Shown one piece after another: positions 23,535 through 26,541 of a stretch of DNA of 26,541 nt. The DNA lies in the NCBI RefSeq assembly GCF_000003605.2, contig NW_003140313.1, forward strand, positions 79,359-105,899, read 5' to 3'. The DNA comes from Saccoglossus kowalevskii. Its lineage: Eukaryota > Hemichordata > Enteropneusta > Harrimaniidae. The notes beneath the pieces are model-generated. The model made no database searches and was not told where the DNA came from. It worked only from the letters and a program-made list of their open reading frames with translations. Within the stretch, counting starts at the first letter, position 1. Each line of letters starts with the position of its first letter. A program made the translations under genes and the position numbers.

Positions 23535-23741
23535 CTGAAAAATACTTTATTTTACCTTGAATTAATTTTCGCTGAAAATACTTTTTGGTGTTTTGTATGG
23601 AATTCATCTTCACTGATTTTAATTAGTTGAGTGTAAAATGTACAAAAAAAGGTATATTTGCTGGATTTTTTTTTTTCACTCACTGAATCCTCCCTTCAGC
23701 AAAAATAAATTCCAAGTGAAAATCGGTTTGTTTTTTTACAG
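23535..23741 (+). mobile_element. Family B MITE, copy 5
   Basis: TA|CTGAAAAATACTTTATTTTA at the left; at the right, CTTCAGCAAAAATAAATTCC and a degraded TTTTTTTACAG end. The interior GAATTAATTTTCGCTGAAAA and GCTGGATTTTTTTTTTTCAC match copy 4 in the same orientation. Confidence 0.82.
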
Positions 23742-23895
23742 AACTTCTAAAGTATAAATAAAATTGTCTAATACAAATTGTCTGAAAAAAAGTTATAGGA
23801 AAAGTGTAATATCTGGCTAAAGTCTGAGAGTGACTCCAATGAAATAATCATAACCAGGTGCGCGTTTCTGCTCATGCGCCGATCTATTTACATAC

Positions 23896-23906
23896 AAAAT
23901 GGCGGC
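23896..23906 (+). promoter_or_regulatory. YY1-like site over a start codon
   Basis: AAAATGGCGGC agrees with the vertebrate YY1 consensus AANATGGCGGC, in the orientation usual for sites that overlap start codons. A second such word, reverse complemented, is at 25426-25434. Confidence 0.4.
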
Positions 23907-23997
23907 GTGCAAGGAAATGACTTCTTGCGCTTTGCTTTTGGAAGAATTCGAAATATGGTTAAATGAGACGGATAGTGAAACCATATTCTTGTTGGAG
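23899..23997 (+). CDS. Candidate first coding exon of an unknown gene
   Basis: ATG in a good context (ACAAAATGGCGGCG) opens a 33-codon frame from MAACKEMTSC to DSETIFLLE, where a donor GTTAGT follows in phase 0. The composition (Leu/Glu-rich, amphipathic) is protein-like. I do not recognise the family. The AAAATGGCGGC at the start codon matches the YY1 site often seen at start codons. No second exon is secure; the block at 25842-25866 (ELLSNSNT, between AG and GTGACT) is one weak candidate. It could instead be the remnant of a transposase exon, since upstream words (CTGCTCATGCG) also occur in family E. Confidence 0.35.
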
Positions 23998-26541
23998 GTT
24001 AGTAAATGCTTTGTGTGCGTGTGTCGTCGCATATTTGACAGGCCCATGTGTTGACGTTTCCAGGCGCGTGGCTTAAGTTGGCCATCCATTACATTGTTTT
24101 GCTGTGCGGATGCCAGGGAAAAAAATAACTGATGATGTTAGATGCATGTAGCTGATGTTTAATTCTTCCTGGCTTTGTTTTCTGTGACCAAGATCAGCAT
24201 CTTTGACGTTGTATTGAACGGAGGCAGTTCTGATTAGAGCAACGTCTCCACAGTTACGTATGGAACAATTTTCCCTGTTAAGACGTGATCGTGCACGGGT
24301 GCATCATGGAAAATTAGTTGTTTGTATCATGTCGTCATTTCAATCACATTAATATTTCGTTGAGTCGCAACGTCGTGTCTTGTACGCCGTTTGCTTTCCT
24401 ACCGTTAATTATTTTGTGCAAAATTCTTTTTATCGTTCCTCGAATTGTAAATTGTTGTTGATTATATGAACGATAAGTAAAGGTGTCTGTCATGTACATG
24501 TATTAATGTCACTCAGAAACACACTACGGTAGGTCACTCGCCATCTTAGATGATGTCCTTAAAAATTGCTGAAGTGCCCTTTGGTACAAATATCCTCTTT
24601 TCTGTCCAATTTCTGGACACGGGTGTTTTCAATTTGCATAAAAGAAGGTAATCAAGACATAATACTGATTATGTTGTGATTTTGTTGACAAATTTACGTT
24701 GGAATTCTGAATGTTACCCAGTTATTAAAAAAAAAAAAGTGTCCTGGATGGAGTTTTATACATACTTATCGTTTTTTAAAGTCATTAGTAGTTGAATACA
24801 ATCTACTATGTACAAATTGATCTGCATATAAAATATTAGACTTCCCTATTTATCAAGTATTCTGGGTATGCGTAATATCCGCTTATACAACACTCTTTAA
24901 ATATAAATACTGACATATACTCGCAGTAGTGATTCTGACTTTGAATGTGAACTAAATTTACTGACCTTGCTGACCACTTTCTGTCCAGTGAATTAAATAC
25001 TTGTGACTGAAGTTTAATTTTTAAAATGCGTCTATCAAAATTCATAACGTCCTGCATCAGCTGAGGGAGGTAACATTTCTGATGACAAGGTTATGATTTC
25101 TTGTTAGAATTTTGATTGTTGAGTACAGCACCAGCATCTTCCGTATTAAAACCAAGGTCAACTTATTCCGCCATCACCTCAACATCAGTGCTTGGTAGAT
25201 TCTTTTTCATTCAGCGAGTGTGTATTAAAGTGCGCCCTCAGTTTTGTTTGATGATTATTGCTGTATGATAGGGCATCTCTGATTGGATGGATGTTTTACA
25301 GCATGTGTCCAATCAGATTTATCTCTTTTTACCAAGGTCAAATACGGGACATTTTGGTAGAATCATGTTTGTAGGGGTTATGCTGTGGAATTGAATGTTG
25401 TCGTCAGAGCACTTCTAACACCAGACGCCATTTTGTTTTGTAAATGTACATTGCATAACAGTAAGCAAACCGACTATAAACCATCTAATTGAATGTACTT
25501 TTAAATTTTGTAGCAGAATTCAATATGCCGGGTCATACCATTATCATTGGGGCCATCGACTACTCATTGGAGATTTAGCAAAGGGTCTTTTTTTGTAGCA
25601 AAAGACTGTAAAAATATTATGTCCTTATTGTAATATTGTTTTTTGTTATACAGTGTTTTTAATTATAATGCTGAAGTATGTAGTGAACAAAATTAATATG
25701 TCCGCTGTCTTGCACATCCCCCAAGTGAAATGGTATGTTCCGCTTTCCAGCCCTTTTCACAGGTGCTTTCCCCTGGGTCGTTTAAATTCTTCATAGTCCG
25801 CGTGGGAGGCACCTTCAAGCATCTCTATCTGTATTCCGCTTCAGGAACTGCTGAGCAACAGCAATACAGGTGACTCGTGTCAAATTCAGAATTTGATAAT
25901 GTTACCCGATCATCGTTTACCACGATAGATTACTTGAAACTAATACGTCTTGTCATCCCTTTCATTTCTGTGGGTTGTATGATTTAGAATATAAGATGGC
26001 AGGGGAATTTGCGAATCATTCATCAATGCAATGTGTCAACAGAGTCTCCTTTAAACATTCATGTACTTTAAAAAATAATAAAACAATCATTAATAAGCAC
26101 AAGTTGCATTGTTAAAATGATTTGTATACGTATTCACAAAACTTTTCATGTATTCCTGTTTGTATTCCAACTTGCACCTCGTTTATAATGGTATGAAAAT
26201 TTGAAGATTTATACAGCTGAACGGTTTACCGTCAACTGTTTTGCAATGTAGGTTTACGAAACATTAAGACGCCTGGTGTAATATTAGAGCTTTAAAGTAC
26301 TTCTTCAAATGCGTTAGAAATGTGTTGGAATTAGCCAAATTTGAGCCCGAACAAGTCAAGAAAAGTTTTAATGATAGGTTTTAACTTCAAAAAAATGTGG
26401 CAAAACTCAAAGATATTCCGACTTGAGTATTTCATGAAATTTTGGGTGTCATGGTCATTGATGTGTGGCTTATTGTCATTACCATGTTGGAACACGTGTA
26501 TTTGTTGGCGATCCGCTCCGCTAGGATTGCCCTTATAAATC
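23998..26541. other. Unassigned 2.5 kb at window end
   Basis: AT-rich with a few GC-richer patches (24050-24110, 25730-25870, 26505-26530). No exon could be supported on either strand: open frames are short and lack family resemblance. If the exon at 23899 is real this is probably its first intron. Confidence 0.5.

Noticed and set aside
25379-25431. Minus-strand start MASGVRSAL near 25431
   Set aside because: It stops after 17 codons without a clear donor; the ATGGCG context alone is not enough.
25842-25866. 25-nt exon encoding ELLSNSNT as exon 2 after 23997
   Set aside because: The borders (TTCCGCTTCAG, GTGACT) and phase fit, but the segment is too short and without homology to support a feature.

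Overview
The window is eukaryotic. Its one certain gene is split by long, AT-rich, repeat-laden introns with GT..AG borders, and short non-autonomous transposons lie in nearly every intron. The encoded protein is closest to animal SAS-6, and the genomic texture (AT-rich, many small TA-flanked MITEs, a tRNA-headed SINE, a scaffold gap) fits a marine invertebrate, possibly an invertebrate deuterostome such as a hemichordate. The species assignment is a guess.

Positions 1-21.4 kb hold the plus-strand SASS6 (SAS-6) gene from roughly residue 70 of the human protein to the stop codon. I could place 15 coding exons: 413-517, 2522-2690, 3445-3522, 4748-4867, 6359-6475, 7770-7844, 8380-8574, 9308-9397, 11397-11450, 13640-13765, 15213-15294, 15414-15535, 16486-16626, 18016-18158 and 19304-19565. 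They join in a single open frame of 625 codons plus stop. The first ~70 residues lie upstream of the window. The order is: end of the globular head (with the conserved head-head Phe), about 310 residues of coiled coil, a conserved NWLN segment, and a polar disordered tail with two short conserved motifs. A 3' UTR of about 1.8 kb probably ends near AATAAA at 21361.

Introns and flanks contain at least ten small repeat families, named A-K here (B, C, F and A are TA-flanked; H has 5-bp duplications; J is hAT-like with a 7-8-bp duplication; E has TTAA ends). There is also a SINE with a perfect 12-bp target duplication, a ~0.95-kb pyrimidine-rich minisatellite, and a 227-bp N gap. Several insertions can be ordered in time because one lies inside another.

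From 21.4 kb to the end no gene is certain. A CpG-dense block at 22.63-22.79 kb carries a TCTCGCGAGA palindrome and looks like a promoter. An ATGGCGGCG start at 23899 opens a plausible first coding exon ending in a splice donor, product unknown. The rest of 24.0-26.5 kb shows nothing I can name.

The least expected structure is a pair of exon-shaped, minus-strand repeats (11780-11883 and 12441-12537) inside SASS6 intron 9. Both keep splice-site-like borders and translate to similar peptides.
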